Assembly: GCF_052076105.1 (NCBI RefSeq)
Contig: NZ_CP197245.1
Location: 4,154,001-4,218,000, forward strand
Source: Tardiphaga sp052076105
Lineage (GTDB): Bacteria > Pseudomonadota > Alphaproteobacteria > Rhizobiales > Xanthobacteraceae
DNA: 64,000 bases
Direction of reading: 5' to 3'
Below the pieces are notes generated by a model. It was not told the DNA's origin, made no database searches, and saw only the letters and a program-made list of their open reading frames with translations. Position numbers and translations under genes: made by a program. Numbering within the stretch: the first letter of the stretch is position 1; each line of letters starts with the position of its first letter. This document shows positions 16,990 through 25,806 of the stretch, piece by piece.

Positions 16990-18231
16990 TCAGGAAGCAG
17001 CGCTTAGAGCCGGGGATTTACCGAAGCGATCACGGCAGGTGCGGGCGTCGTATTGGTAGACCCATTCAGCCTTGATCCCGACTGCGTTGGGGTTCTTCGC
17101 CTGCTCGAGCTTGAATGCGAGGTCACGCGCTTTCGATTCTTCGGGCGAAGACAAATGATATGTGCGGCCACGCTCACGTGCCTCGAGCTGAACACGGGTG
17201 GTGCGCGGACGGCGCTCGGCCTCATAGGCATCGAGCGCCGTGCCGAGATCGCCCGGGCCGAAATGGCTCAGTGCCTGTGCGAGAACATAGCCGTCTTCGA
17301 CTGCCATGGCTGCGCCCTGCGACAGGAAAGGCAGCATCGGATGTGCGGCATCGCCGAGCAGCGTGGCATTGCCGCGCGACCAGCGTTGCATCGGATCGCG
17401 ATCGAACAGCCCCCACTTGTAGATCTGGTCGGGATTGGTGAGCTCGAACAGACGGATCAGGTTGTCGTTCCAGCCCGCAAACCCATCGAGCAGTTCCTGC
17501 CGGCTGCTCTTGATGGTCCAGGACTCCTCGACCCAATCGTGATTCTCATTAACGGCAACGATGTTCACCATTGCGCCACCCTTGACGTAATAGGTCACCA
17601 CGTGCCCCTTCGGTCCCATCCAGAAGGCAGACGTCGGCGTGACAAAAGGCAGAGGAAACTGGTCGACCAGAACAAGCGCACGCCAGCACATATGCCCGGT
17701 GTAGCTGGCCGGTTCCTGGCCCCAGAGCGCGGCACGGACAGCCGAACGAACGCCATCGGCGCCGACCACCAGATCGGCTGCGTATTCGCTGCCGTCGTCG
17801 AAACAGGCGATCGTTTTTCCTGCCTGTTGACGCAACCCCGTGCAGGCAACACCGAACGTGATGCGCTCGGGCGCAATATCTTTTGCGAGCATGGTGTGCA
17901 GGTCGGCGCGATGAACGTGATAGAACTCGGCCCCGAACACACGCGGGCACACTTCGCGCAGCGGCGTACGGAACAACTCCTCTCCGCTCTGCCAATTCCA
18001 TCCCACCATGGCCTCCGGCAGGAAGCCCGCCGCCGCCAGATCCGGTCCCAACCCGAGCGCTTCGAGCACCTTCACGGCGTTGGGCGTCATCTGCACGCCG
18101 GCTCCTACCTCGCTCAGGGCCGAAGCTCGTTCGAACATGTGATAGTCGATGCCGAGCAGATCCAGACTGCGGGCCAGTGCCGCGCCGCCGATGCCGCCGC
18201 CAATGATGGCTACCTGGAAATCGCTATTCAT
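16990..18231 (-). CDS. FAD-dependent aromatic hydroxylase (NicC / salicylate hydroxylase type)
   Basis: 413-residue group A flavoprotein monooxygenase that should use NAD(P)H and O2 to hydroxylate an aromatic or pyridine ring. GGGIGGA at residues 11-17 binds the FAD ADP moiety; HVHRADLHTML is the family-specific region; DLVVGADGVRSAVR holds the DG motif; LLGDAAHPMLPFLSQGAAMA is the second FAD motif. The closest groups I recognise are 6-hydroxynicotinate 3-monooxygenase (NicC) and salicylate hydroxylase, both decarboxylating hydroxylases. A NicX-like dioxygenase at 22303 favours a pyridine substrate (inference). A GGAGAA site precedes ATG 18231. It lies 30 bp downstream of the reductase gene in the same operon. 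Confidence 0.87.
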   Translation of the reverse strand: MNSDFQVAIIGGGIGGAALARSLDLLGIDYHMFERASALSEVGAGVQMTPNAVKVLEALGLGPDLAAAGFLPEAMVGWNWQSGEELFRTPLREVCPRVFGAEFYHVHRADLHTMLAKDIAPERITFGVACTGLRQQAGKTIACFDDGSEYAADLVVGADGVRSAVRAALWGQEPASYTGHMCWRALVLVDQFPLPFVTPTSAFWMGPKGHVVTYYVKGGAMVNIVAVNENHDWVEESWTIKSSRQELLDGFAGWNDNLIRLFELTNPDQIYKWGLFDRDPMQRWSRGNATLLGDAAHPMLPFLSQGAAMAVEDGYVLAQALSHFGPGDLGTALDAYEAERRPRTTRVQLEARERGRTYHLSSPEESKARDLAFKLEQAKNPNAVGIKAEWVYQYDARTCRDRFGKSPALSAAS

Positions 18232-18261
18232 AATTTCTCCGATGACTTGATGCCGCGTGGC

Positions 18262-19215
18262 TTAGAGATCGAGTTCGAGTGTGGTCAGCCCGCGCGAGCA
18301 GCAGGCCATCATGACGGTGGACGTGGCCCGCGCAGCGGGCGGGATCATCTGGTCGCGATGATCGACCTGTCCGGAAAGGATGCGCACCTCGCAGGCGCCG
18401 CAGACCCCCTCCTCGCAGGAGTAGGAAAGATCGATACCCGCCGCGAGACAGGCGCTGAGCACGGTCTCCTCCGCCCCGACATCCAGGCTGCGCCCCGAGC
18501 GCGCCAAACGAATGGTGAAGCTGCCGGTGGGACCCGTATCCATGGGGGCCACAGCAAAGCGCTCGCGATGCACGAGGTCGAGTGAACGCCGCGCGGTCAA
18601 TTCGTCGAAGGCGTCGATCATGCGCGTCGGCCCGCAACAATAGAGCGGCGCTTCCATCGGCGTATCCGCAAGGACATCGGCGAGACGTGGCGCCGGCCCG
18701 CTGGTGTGATGGATCCGCACGCTGCCGTCGGCGACGGCGGCAAGCTCGGTATGAAACAAAGTCGCTTCAGGGCTGCGCGTCCAATAGTGCAGCTGTACCG
18801 GCTGACCATCGGCGACAAGCTTGCGATACATCGAGACGATCGGCGTGATGCCGATTCCGCCAGCGAACAGGTAATGTGTCGTCTCATTGGTAGCGCCGAG
18901 CGGGAAATGATTGCGCGGGATCGAACTCTGATAGATCTCCCCTGCGACCGACTGCCGGTGCCAGGCACGCGAGCCCCCTCTTCCGTCGAACGCCTCCTGC
19001 ACCGCGATCTCGTAGCAGTCCGAAGCTGGCTGCGGCCAAAGCAGCGAGTATTGCCGCATCAGTCCGGGCGCCACCTCGAGATCGAGGTGAGCGCCGGGCT
19101 CGAAAGCCGGCAGCGTCGCGCCGTCGGACGAAGCGAGCCGGTAGAGATTGATCCCCGGCGCTCCGTATCGCACTTCGACCAGCCGCAACCTCAAACCGAG
19201 GTCAGATGACGCCAT
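18262..19215 (-). CDS. Phthalate-dioxygenase-type reductase (FMN, NAD, C-terminal 2Fe-2S)
   Basis: 317 residues, VanB/PDR class. The N-terminal flavin domain has MRQYSLLWP (RxYS motif); the NAD domain has LFAGGIGITPIVSM and YCCGPTRMIDAF; the C-terminal plant-type ferredoxin domain has SYSCEEGVCGACEV and a late CC pair for the 2Fe-2S cluster. It passes electrons from NAD(P)H to the adjacent Rieske oxygenase, whose stop overlaps this start by 14 bases. Confidence 0.92.
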   Translation of the reverse strand: MASSDLGLRLRLVEVRYGAPGINLYRLASSDGATLPAFEPGAHLDLEVAPGLMRQYSLLWPQPASDCYEIAVQEAFDGRGGSRAWHRQSVAGEIYQSSIPRNHFPLGATNETTHYLFAGGIGITPIVSMYRKLVADGQPVQLHYWTRSPEATLFHTELAAVADGSVRIHHTSGPAPRLADVLADTPMEAPLYCCGPTRMIDAFDELTARRSLDLVHRERFAVAPMDTGPTGSFTIRLARSGRSLDVGAEETVLSACLAAGIDLSYSCEEGVCGACEVRILSGQVDHRDQMIPPAARATSTVMMACCSRGLTTLELDL

Positions 19216-20260
19216 AGGTGATACCCTTGGCGCGCAGCCAGCTCCGGTAGCGTTGCCCCATCAGATCCGTTCGGTGATGCAACTCGTAGCGCAGCTCCGT
19301 TGGAATGCGCTCCGGTCGCTGCGACTCGACGATCTCGCGATCCTGATTGAAGACCACGTCCGCCCGATCACGCACGACTTCCGGATCGGGATGCGGATTC
19401 ACGTTCATCGCTGCGCAAACGCGCGCGATAGTCGTCTTCTCATCGACCGGCTGGCAGACAAAGAAGGTGGCGAAGATATCGGACTTGTCGGAAACGATAT
19501 TGCCGGACTTGTCCGCCTGCTGGGTTCGCTTCGAGAAGTAAGCCACCAGCGGACGGAACGTGTGATAGGTGTAGAACGCCATCAGCGGAATGCCGCGCGC
19601 GTCGCCCCACGGCTGAAACACCTTTATTTCCGACGAGCAGAGGCCGGTATCGACTTCATACACGTCATAGGGCTCAAGCCGATCCGGATTGTCCATGACG
19701 CCGTTCAGGCCGGCATGAACGAACGGGAAGTGGCTGGCATCGATGAAGTTTTCGATCGAGCGAAAGCCATTGGCCGAATACATATAGGGGCCGCTATGGA
19801 CCTTCAGAAAGCTCGGATCATCCCATTGCGGGAACACCGGTATATCGGCCGTCGGCTCGCCGAGACACACCCACACGAAGCCATAGCGCTCGACTGCCTG
19901 ATAGGGGAAGGCGCGCGCCTTTTTCATCGGCGTCTCGTCGGGAGCAGCAGGCATGAGGGTGCAGCGACCGCCGCCGTCATACTCCCAGCCGTGATAGGGG
20001 CAAACGACGCGATCGTTCTTGATCCAGCCTCTCGACAGCCGGGCGCCGCGATGAATGCAGAGGTCTTCCCAGACATGGATGTCGCCGTTTGCCGAGCGCC
20101 AGACGATTAAGTCGCGCTCAAGCAAGCGAACGGGATGGATTTTGTCGGAGGCGAAATCGGAGGAATAGCCGACGACATGCCAGTCGTTGAGCAAAACCGG
20201 ATCCTGACAGCCATCCTGCGCGGTGATCGGCCGCTGGGCCGATAAAGTCGTGACGGACAT
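19202..20260 (-). CDS. Rieske non-haem iron oxygenase, VanA-like
   Basis: 352 residues. The Rieske cluster ligands are C68-x-H70 and C87-x2-H90 (CIHRGARL, CPYHGW). The mononuclear iron site has D174, H177 and H182 (NFIDASHFPFVH). Single-subunit oxygenases of this type perform O- or N-demethylation or ring hydroxylation and need the reductase encoded next. ATG 20260 follows GAGGAG; a GTG at 20278 would overlap that site. It is the first gene of a seven-gene leftward operon with a flavin hydroxylase and a Liv-type importer. It may demethylate or hydroxylate a substituted pyridine or aromatic acid before the flavin enzyme acts (inference). Confidence 0.9.
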   Translation of the reverse strand: MSVTTLSAQRPITAQDGCQDPVLLNDWHVVGYSSDFASDKIHPVRLLERDLIVWRSANGDIHVWEDLCIHRGARLSRGWIKNDRVVCPYHGWEYDGGGRCTLMPAAPDETPMKKARAFPYQAVERYGFVWVCLGEPTADIPVFPQWDDPSFLKVHSGPYMYSANGFRSIENFIDASHFPFVHAGLNGVMDNPDRLEPYDVYEVDTGLCSSEIKVFQPWGDARGIPLMAFYTYHTFRPLVAYFSKRTQQADKSGNIVSDKSDIFATFFVCQPVDEKTTIARVCAAMNVNPHPDPEVVRDRADVVFNQDREIVESQRPERIPTELRYELHHRTDLMGQRYRSWLRAKGITYGVI

Positions 20261-20301
20261 TCGTGGCTCCTCAAACACTGGCCGCAGCCTGACATTAATT
20301 G

Positions 20302-20331
20302 GCTGGCCATATAATTATTTTGTTGGCCAGC
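20302..20331. promoter_or_regulatory. Candidate TetR operator between rieske and tetR genes
   Basis: Perfect inverted repeat GCTGGCCA (20302-20309) / TGGCCAGC (20324-20331) with an AT-rich 14-base centre that starts with TATAAT. It lies in the divergent region between the Rieske gene (20260, leftward) and the first tetR (20513, rightward). Position and symmetry suit a TetR operator controlling both. Confidence 0.5.
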
Positions 20332-20512
20332 TATATAATTTCAGTTTGCAATCCCCGTGCCAGCCTGAGAAAAGGCAGGAAATGGCTTCCGCAACACCGA
20401 CTCACGGTTCCGCAATGCCGTCTTCGCGATTTCCGCGACGTCGCTTGCATCGATTTTATGCGCCGGCCTGCTCGAATTACTGCCATGGTACTGGATTCCA
20501 GATGAGGTCTGC

Positions 20513-21259
20513 ATGAACCGCATTTCAGGCCGCCGAGGCGTTCCTTCTGCCGAACCGCCGACCAAGCGTCCCGGCCGGCCGGAAGGCGGCAACGGGACGA
20601 TGCGCGCCGGCATCATGGATGCCGCTGAGGTTGTGTTTGCCAATCAAGGCTATGCGGGAACGACGCTGCGCGAGATCTCCGAACTGGCCGGCGTAACCCA
20701 GGCGCTCATTAGCTACTATTTCGGCTCCAAATTCGATCTCTTCAGCGAGACCTTTCTTCGGCGCGCAATGGCGATCGGCGACGCCCGCGTCGAAAGCTTG
20801 GCGAGATTGCAAGCCGAAGGCAAAGCTGGGGACGTCGTCGCTATCGTCGAGGCCTTCCTGCAACCTGTCCTGCTACTGCGCTCAACCGAGCATGGCCCCG
20901 CCTTCCTGCGACTCCATGCCCGCCTGCATACCGAGCCGCCCAATCTCTCTTACGAGCTGCGCAAGACGGCTTATGACGAGTCCACGCATCTCTATATCGA
21001 TGCGCTGCACAAGGCGTTGCCGCATCTCTCACGCTTCGACGTGCATTGGCGTATGACACTCATGATCGGCACTTATCTCTATGCGCTCTCCGACACCAAC
21101 CGCATGGAGGACATGGTGCCCGACGCCTATGATCCAAAGGATGCCTCGAGACTGATGACGGAGACCGTCGCCTTCATCGTCGGCGGCATGTGCCGGGAAA
21201 CAACCGCGCCCCGTGCCGCAACGCCAGCGAAAGCCAAGCGTCCGCGAAAAACATCGTGA
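20513..21259 (+). CDS. TetR-family regulator, first of a tandem pair
   Basis: 248 residues. The N-terminal HTH is canonical: GTTLREISELAGVTQALISYYFGSK at about residues 50-75, preceded by a basic arm (RPGRPEGG). The C-terminal ligand domain is alpha-helical, with an AKAKRPRK basic tail. GAGG precedes the ATG. Divergent from the Rieske operon and upstream of a second tetR and the NicX-like gene, so it probably represses one or both sides (inference). HARLHTEPPNLSYELRKTAY matches the next gene at the same place, showing that the two are paralogues. Confidence 0.9.
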   Translation: MNRISGRRGVPSAEPPTKRPGRPEGGNGTMRAGIMDAAEVVFANQGYAGTTLREISELAGVTQALISYYFGSKFDLFSETFLRRAMAIGDARVESLARLQAEGKAGDVVAIVEAFLQPVLLLRSTEHGPAFLRLHARLHTEPPNLSYELRKTAYDESTHLYIDALHKALPHLSRFDVHWRMTLMIGTYLYALSDTNRMEDMVPDAYDPKDASRLMTETVAFIVGGMCRETTAPRAATPAKAKRPRKTS

Positions 21260-21272
21260 AAGTGCCGTTGTC

Positions 21273-21288
21273 CCCGATCTGGATCGGG
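21273..21288. promoter_or_regulatory. Short inverted repeat between the tetR genes
   Basis: CCCGATC (21273-21279) / GATCGGG (21282-21288) with a two-base loop, 14 bp after the first tetR stop. No T-run follows, so it could be a transcript-end hairpin or an operator. Confidence 0.3.
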
Positions 21289-21425
21289 ACGATGACGGCC
21301 AGTCACTATATCCATGATCGCTCCCCGACTCTGGCCTCTCAAGCTCACGATTGCTATGCCTGACAAGACTTCGCCGTCACCATATTGGATCTGCCGGCGC
21401 GGGGATGGCACTAACCGAGGTTGAA

Positions 21426-22091
21426 ATGGCGGTAACGAAAACTGCTCGCGCGACCAAGAAACGGGGAAGCCTGGGGCGGCCGGAAGGACGCACCGAGAGC
21501 CGCGAGGCCCTCCTCGATGCCGCCGAGCGCTACTTCGCCGAGCGTGGCTATGCAGCAGCAAATCTACGCGAAATCGCTGAAGACGCCAATGTCACCCAAG
21601 CCATGGCCAACTACTGGTTCGGAACAAAGCAGGAGCTGTTTCGACAGGTCTATCTTCGGCGCGGTGCGTGGCTGGCGACGTGCCGCATGGAACTGCTCGA
21701 CGAGGTGACCGCCAAGAAGCGTTACGCCCTCGAAGACATTCTTCGCGCTTACATCACGCCGCCATTTCAGCTGCGCGAGTCCGCTCAGGGGCGCGCGTTC
21801 CTGCGTCTGCAGGCGCGGCTTCACGCCGAGCCGGATGAGACGGCCTACGCATTGCGCCGCGAGGTTTACGACCAGCCGGTGCGGGCTTATGTAAAAATTC
21901 TGGCCAACCTGTTACCGCGTCTAACAGATGAGCACCTCTATCTCCGTTTTGCGCAATTCATCGGCATCTACATTTACATCCTGTCAGACGCCCATCGGAT
22001 CGAAGAGATCAGCGGGATACGACGCCGGCCGTCTGCCGCCAAACTGATTGACGAAATCGTTCGGTTCACGGCTTCGGGCTTCAAAGGCTGA
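21426..22091 (+). CDS. TetR-family regulator, second of the tandem pair
   Basis: 221 residues from ATG 21426, which has GAGG upstream; ATGs at 21405 and 21351 are open alternatives that add no domain. The HTH is NLREIAEDANVTQAMANYWFGTK. The C-terminal domain parallels the preceding gene (QARLHAEPDETAYALRREVY), so tandem duplication is likely. It lies 211 bp upstream of the NicX-like dioxygenase, on the same strand, and may control that gene. Confidence 0.88.
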   Translation: MAVTKTARATKKRGSLGRPEGRTESREALLDAAERYFAERGYAAANLREIAEDANVTQAMANYWFGTKQELFRQVYLRRGAWLATCRMELLDEVTAKKRYALEDILRAYITPPFQLRESAQGRAFLRLQARLHAEPDETAYALRREVYDQPVRAYVKILANLLPRLTDEHLYLRFAQFIGIYIYILSDAHRIEEISGIRRRPSAAKLIDEIVRFTASGFKG

Positions 22092-22302
22092 GCGCTGCCG
22101 GAGCTTGCTTGTTCTGCCGGCGCACTGCCGATCAAAACGGCTTGCAAGAAAACTAATCGTGCGTTTAATTATTTCGCGTGACGCCAACACGCATGCTGAA
22201 GACGCGGCTGGCGCCCCCGGCGCTCGCGAGCGTACACGACAGATCATGCGGCGACGCTCCACAAAGGAGCCGAGCTTTCGCAATAAGCTTTCGAGAGGAA
22301 GA

Positions 22303-23334
22303 ATGATGGATCACGCCAGCTTCACTGAAATCTGCCTACATCAGCTCAAGATGTCCGGGGTTCGCGAAGGCGAGCGCCTCGTCGTTCTGACTCAGGGTAG
22401 CGATCGCCTGTCCTATGCCGACGCTTTCATGGCCGCGGGCCAGCGCCTCGGCGCCAGGATGTATCACATGCGCCTCCCTGCGCCGATGCCGACCGCCGGT
22501 TGGAACGTCGGCGTGACCGGTCTTGCCGCTCTGCCCGATGCAGTCGAGGCGCTGAAGAACTGCGACATGCTGATCGACTGCATCTTCCTGCTGTTCTCGC
22601 CGGAGCAGTTTGCGATCCAGGCTGCCGGCACCCGCATCCTCACCGCGGTCGAGCCACCAGACTTGCTTGCCCGGATGCTGCCTTATCCGGAGCTACGCGA
22701 GAAAGTCGAAATCGCCGCCGACCTTCTCGACAAGGCAAAGGTCATGCGCATCACGTCACCACACGGCACCGACGTGACCTACAAGCTCAACACCTACGAT
22801 ACGATTGCAGAATATGCCTGCAATGACACACCCGGTCGCTGGGACCATTGGCCATCAGGCTTCGTCTTCACCGGCGGAGACGACGATGGCGTCGACGGCC
22901 AGATCGTCGTGGCGACTGGCGATATCCTGCTGCCGCAGAATATCATGGTTCGGGAACCGATCACTTACACGATCGAGAATGGCTGGATCACCGACATCCG
23001 CGGCGGGCTCGAGGCCGAAATTGTCAAGGCCTACATGGCCTCGTTCAACGACAAACGCGGTTTCGGCATGAGCCACGTCGGCTGGGGCATGAACCCGCAG
23101 GCCAGATGGCACAACTTCGTACCGGGGGAATTTACCGGCGGAATGGGAATGGAGCCGCGCAGCTTCTACGGGAACGTCATGTTCTCGACGGGCCCGAATA
23201 GCGAACTGGGCGGCCCCAACGACACCGCCTGCCACCTGGACATCCCGATGCGCAATTGCTCACTTCTGCTCGACGACGAGCCCGTCGTGATCGATGGCGA
23301 TGTAGTCGTGAAGGATATTCAAATGAGCCGCTAA
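22303..23334 (+). CDS. NicX-like 2,5-dihydroxypyridine 5,6-dioxygenase
   Basis: 343 residues. It resembles NicX of nicotinate degradation, an extradiol-type iron enzyme that opens the ring of 2,5-dihydroxypyridine to N-formylmaleamate. Family blocks seen: ILTAVEPPDLLARMLP (112-127), PGRWDHWPSGFVFT (177-190), GGLEAEIVKAYM, MSHVGWGMNPQARW, SFYGNVMFSTGPN and CHLDIPMRNC. The iron ligands known for NicX (His265, His318, Asp320, from memory) fall on H258, H311 and D313 here with a constant offset of seven. AGAGGAAG precedes ATG 22303; ATG 22306 is equally possible. No deformylase, maleamate amidase or maleate isomerase gene is adjacent, so later steps would be encoded elsewhere. Exact substrate is inferred. 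Confidence 0.82.
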   Translation: MMDHASFTEICLHQLKMSGVREGERLVVLTQGSDRLSYADAFMAAGQRLGARMYHMRLPAPMPTAGWNVGVTGLAALPDAVEALKNCDMLIDCIFLLFSPEQFAIQAAGTRILTAVEPPDLLARMLPYPELREKVEIAADLLDKAKVMRITSPHGTDVTYKLNTYDTIAEYACNDTPGRWDHWPSGFVFTGGDDDGVDGQIVVATGDILLPQNIMVREPITYTIENGWITDIRGGLEAEIVKAYMASFNDKRGFGMSHVGWGMNPQARWHNFVPGEFTGGMGMEPRSFYGNVMFSTGPNSELGGPNDTACHLDIPMRNCSLLLDDEPVVIDGDVVVKDIQMSR

Positions 23335-24230
23335 ACGGCCGCGAGCGCCGGCGGCGTATTGCGTGCGTCGGTCCAAGCGCTCTTTTAAACCAAAGCCGAG
23401 ATGGGTTGCCCGCTACTTCTTAAGATGCCTCGGTGGAATCTCCGGCAAGCTTGCGTCTCTATCGAGCAGGCTATCTGTAATCCGCACACTCTGTCGTCTG
23501 TTCCTTGTCAACGCATGCCGTAGTCGCTGCGCGAGCAGCGGTTAAACTGGACCGGCGCTACGCAGTTCAGAGCGGGAACGCTGGCGCCTATCGCGCCCAG
23601 CAGCGGCGAAGCAGGCCGCCTCCCAAGAGACGGCACCTTTCATATGATCTGACACTCGGAGCAGCACCAAGAAAGAGTGGCATACCCTTTGCTTGTGCTG
23701 GTTGAGAGCTTCAACCCCAACCGAATGAAACGCAACATGCGCTCGCCAAACTGGTCATCGTGGAGGCTCAGTTTTTCACGCGTTCTTGAATGGTCCTACG
23801 GCGACCTTATCGCAGCCGAATATGACGCGAGCCATCCTCAGGCCGAAGGCGGCGCGCGGAATACGTATCAAGCGATTTGGCCGCCCGCGAATGGATCGGC
23901 CGCTTCCCTTTCGCATCGGGAGAACGACTAGAGCCGCGAGCCAAGTCGGACTGACGGCGGCCTCAACCCCATCGGGCGCGTTCGCGTGCCTGTTGGCCTC
24001 TGACGTGCCAACCTGATGAGCCGCGAGGTGTACCGCTCCTGTCACGCGATCTTGCGGCGAAGAGCCCAGATGAAATCGCGGGCGCATGGACTTCGTGCAA
24101 ACACTTTCAGCCTGCCGGCCAGCACCCACTTGATAATGACCCTAGAATCATAGTCGTCGCTGATGACATGGCTGCCGCCCTCAATCTTGCCCAAAAGGTT
24201 GCCAGACGGGCTTACTGTCGCTCAATCAGA

Positions 24231-24263
24231 TAAAAACGCAGCCGGCTGTGATACCGACTGCGT
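24231..24263 (-). terminator. Rho-independent terminator of the eight-gene catabolic operon
   Basis: Read leftwards: a 10-bp stem (ACGCAGTCGG with CCGGCTGCGT, one G-U pair), an eight-base loop and five Ts. It lies about 395 bp after the stop of the thiolase-like gene, the last gene of the leftward operon, with no gene between. Confidence 0.65.
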
Positions 24264-24454
24264 CTGAGCAACGTGGATGGCGAGACGGCAGGTGGTTGCC
24301 CGGTGGTCTCCCAAGGACGCGCAAGTTCAGGACGCCCTAAACTCGCTCAATTATCAAGGCGAAGTTCTATGCAGATTTCCGCTGCTGCACACACAATTTG
24401 GATGCGCACGAACAGTGCTTTTGGCTCAGGGTTTAGCAAGGGCTTAGATGGCGG

Positions 24455-24630
24455 GTTTGCGCCAGAAGCTCCCATTAGGCTATTCCGGCACAATTATGTC
24501 CTAGGTTCACGTGCACGAAACGCAACAGGCTCCGGCAATCCAGGACGGCGATGCCGCATTCGGTCGGTCTGGCTGTGGTCCCGCAACGATGCAATGTCAT
24601 CGTCGTGTTCGCCGGCTTGTGATCTGGGCT
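24455..24630 (+). repeat. Dispersed direct repeat, copy A (~175 bp)
   Basis: Aligns in the same orientation with 49998-50173, roughly three quarters identical by eye. Shared words include ATTATGTCCTAGGTTC, TTCGGTCGGT, CCCGCAACGATGCAATGT and ATCGTCGTGTTCG. The left end carries TTTGCGCCA..AAGCT, related to the small palindrome family at 37066. Non-coding; origin unknown. The two copies bracket regions E and F. Confidence 0.65.
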
Positions 24631-24657
24631 GAGGCATGGACATCAACAGACCTGTCA

Positions 24658-25806
24658 TTACAGCGTGCCGGCGTTGCCAAGCACGGCCGTAAATTCATGC
24701 GAGAAGGTGCAGCCATTACCGTGCGCGATGGCAATCTCGGCATCCGCGATCTGCCGCGCCCCAGCATTGCCGCGCAATTGCTCCGTCGCTTCGATCAGCG
24801 TGAACAGCCCATACATGCCGGGATGCGCGAACGACAATCCGCCGCCATTGGTATTGACCGGCAGAGCACCACCCGGCGCGATGCGGCCGCCGGAGACGAA
24901 GGCGCCGCCCTCGCCTTTCTTGCAGAATCCCATGTCCTCAAGAAACATGATGACGTTGATCGTGAAGGCGTCATAGAGCTGCAACACATCGACATCGGTC
25001 GTGGTGATGCCCGCCATCTCGAATGCCCGTGGCGCGCACTCGGCAGTCGGCGTCGTACAGAAATCTGGAATCTGCGAGACCTCACGGCTCCAGCTTGCGC
25101 CTGCGCCGCCGAGGAAATAGACGGGCTTGTGCTTCATCGCCTTCGCACGATCGGGACAGGTCACGACGACAGCCGCACCACCGTCGCTCATCAGGCAGCA
25201 ATCCAGCCGCGACAGCGGATCGGCGACCAGCGGCGAAGCCAGCACCTCCTCGATGGTCAGCGGCGCCTTCATCGTCGCGTCCGGATTGAACTGCGCCCAC
25301 TGCCGAGCGGCTACGGCAACTTCCGCCATCTGCGCGCGCGTGGTGCCGTATTCGTACATGTGCCGCGCAGCGCACATGGCATAGCCCGGTAGTGGCGACG
25401 TCAGGCCGTAGACCCTCTCGAATATCGGCAGTTCGTGAATGCCGAATGTGCCGGCCTGCTTGAGGTTGGAGCCATAGGCGATCAGCACCGTGGTGCAGAG
25501 CCCGGCCTCGATCGCCATCGTGGCCTGCAGGAGATGCGATAGGAAGGACGAGCCACCGGTCATATCCGAACACGCCCATTTCGGGCGGATGCCGAGATAC
25601 TCGCCCATCGAGAGGGTCGGAAACATGTGATATAATGTGCCGCCGCAGATGCCGTCGATATCCTTCAACTGCAGCCCGGCATCGGCGACGGCGCGTGCGG
25701 TCGCGCCAGCCATCAGGTCCATCGCGGAAAAGCCGGGCGCGCGGCCGAGCCCGCAGGTGCCGAGACCGACGATGGCGCTCTTGCCGCGCAGCGATGATAT
25801 GCTCAT
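24658..25806 (-). CDS. Thiolase-superfamily protein lacking the nucleophilic cysteine (SCPx/Ltp2 type)
   Basis: 382 residues, thiolase fold. SAIVGLGTCGLGRAPG is the first strand, and LQLYDAFTINVIMFLEDMGF and VNTNGGGLSFAHPGMYGLF are the SCP2-thiolase signatures. The position of the acyl-accepting cysteine reads MTGGSSFLSH (residues 82-90), with serine, and the second catalytic cysteine block is HGNGCTFSHEF instead of CxGxG. Thiolase relatives of this sort, such as Ltp2 of steroid side-chain degradation, work as retro-aldolases together with a DUF35 partner. The DUF35 gene here overlaps this start by four bases. A carbon-carbon lyase acting on a CoA thioester made by the ligase is the best guess (inference). 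Confidence 0.83.
   Translation of the reverse strand: MSISSLRGKSAIVGLGTCGLGRAPGFSAMDLMAGATARAVADAGLQLKDIDGICGGTLYHMFPTLSMGEYLGIRPKWACSDMTGGSSFLSHLLQATMAIEAGLCTTVLIAYGSNLKQAGTFGIHELPIFERVYGLTSPLPGYAMCAARHMYEYGTTRAQMAEVAVAARQWAQFNPDATMKAPLTIEEVLASPLVADPLSRLDCCLMSDGGAAVVVTCPDRAKAMKHKPVYFLGGAGASWSREVSQIPDFCTTPTAECAPRAFEMAGITTTDVDVLQLYDAFTINVIMFLEDMGFCKKGEGGAFVSGGRIAPGGALPVNTNGGGLSFAHPGMYGLFTLIEATEQLRGNAGARQIADAEIAIAHGNGCTFSHEFTAVLGNAGTL

Larger units (their letters stand above)
23335..24657. other. Gene-poor 1.3-kb stretch
   Basis: No open frame here shows a recognisable domain or convincing start, and several short frames overlap on both strands. The supported contents are the terminator at 24231-24263 and one copy of a dispersed repeat at 24455-24630. 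The rest may be decayed sequence. Confidence 0.6.

Noticed and set aside
23677..23931. 84-codon rightward frame in the gene-poor stretch
   Set aside because: No domain, no ribosome site, and overlapping frames of equal quality on the other strand.
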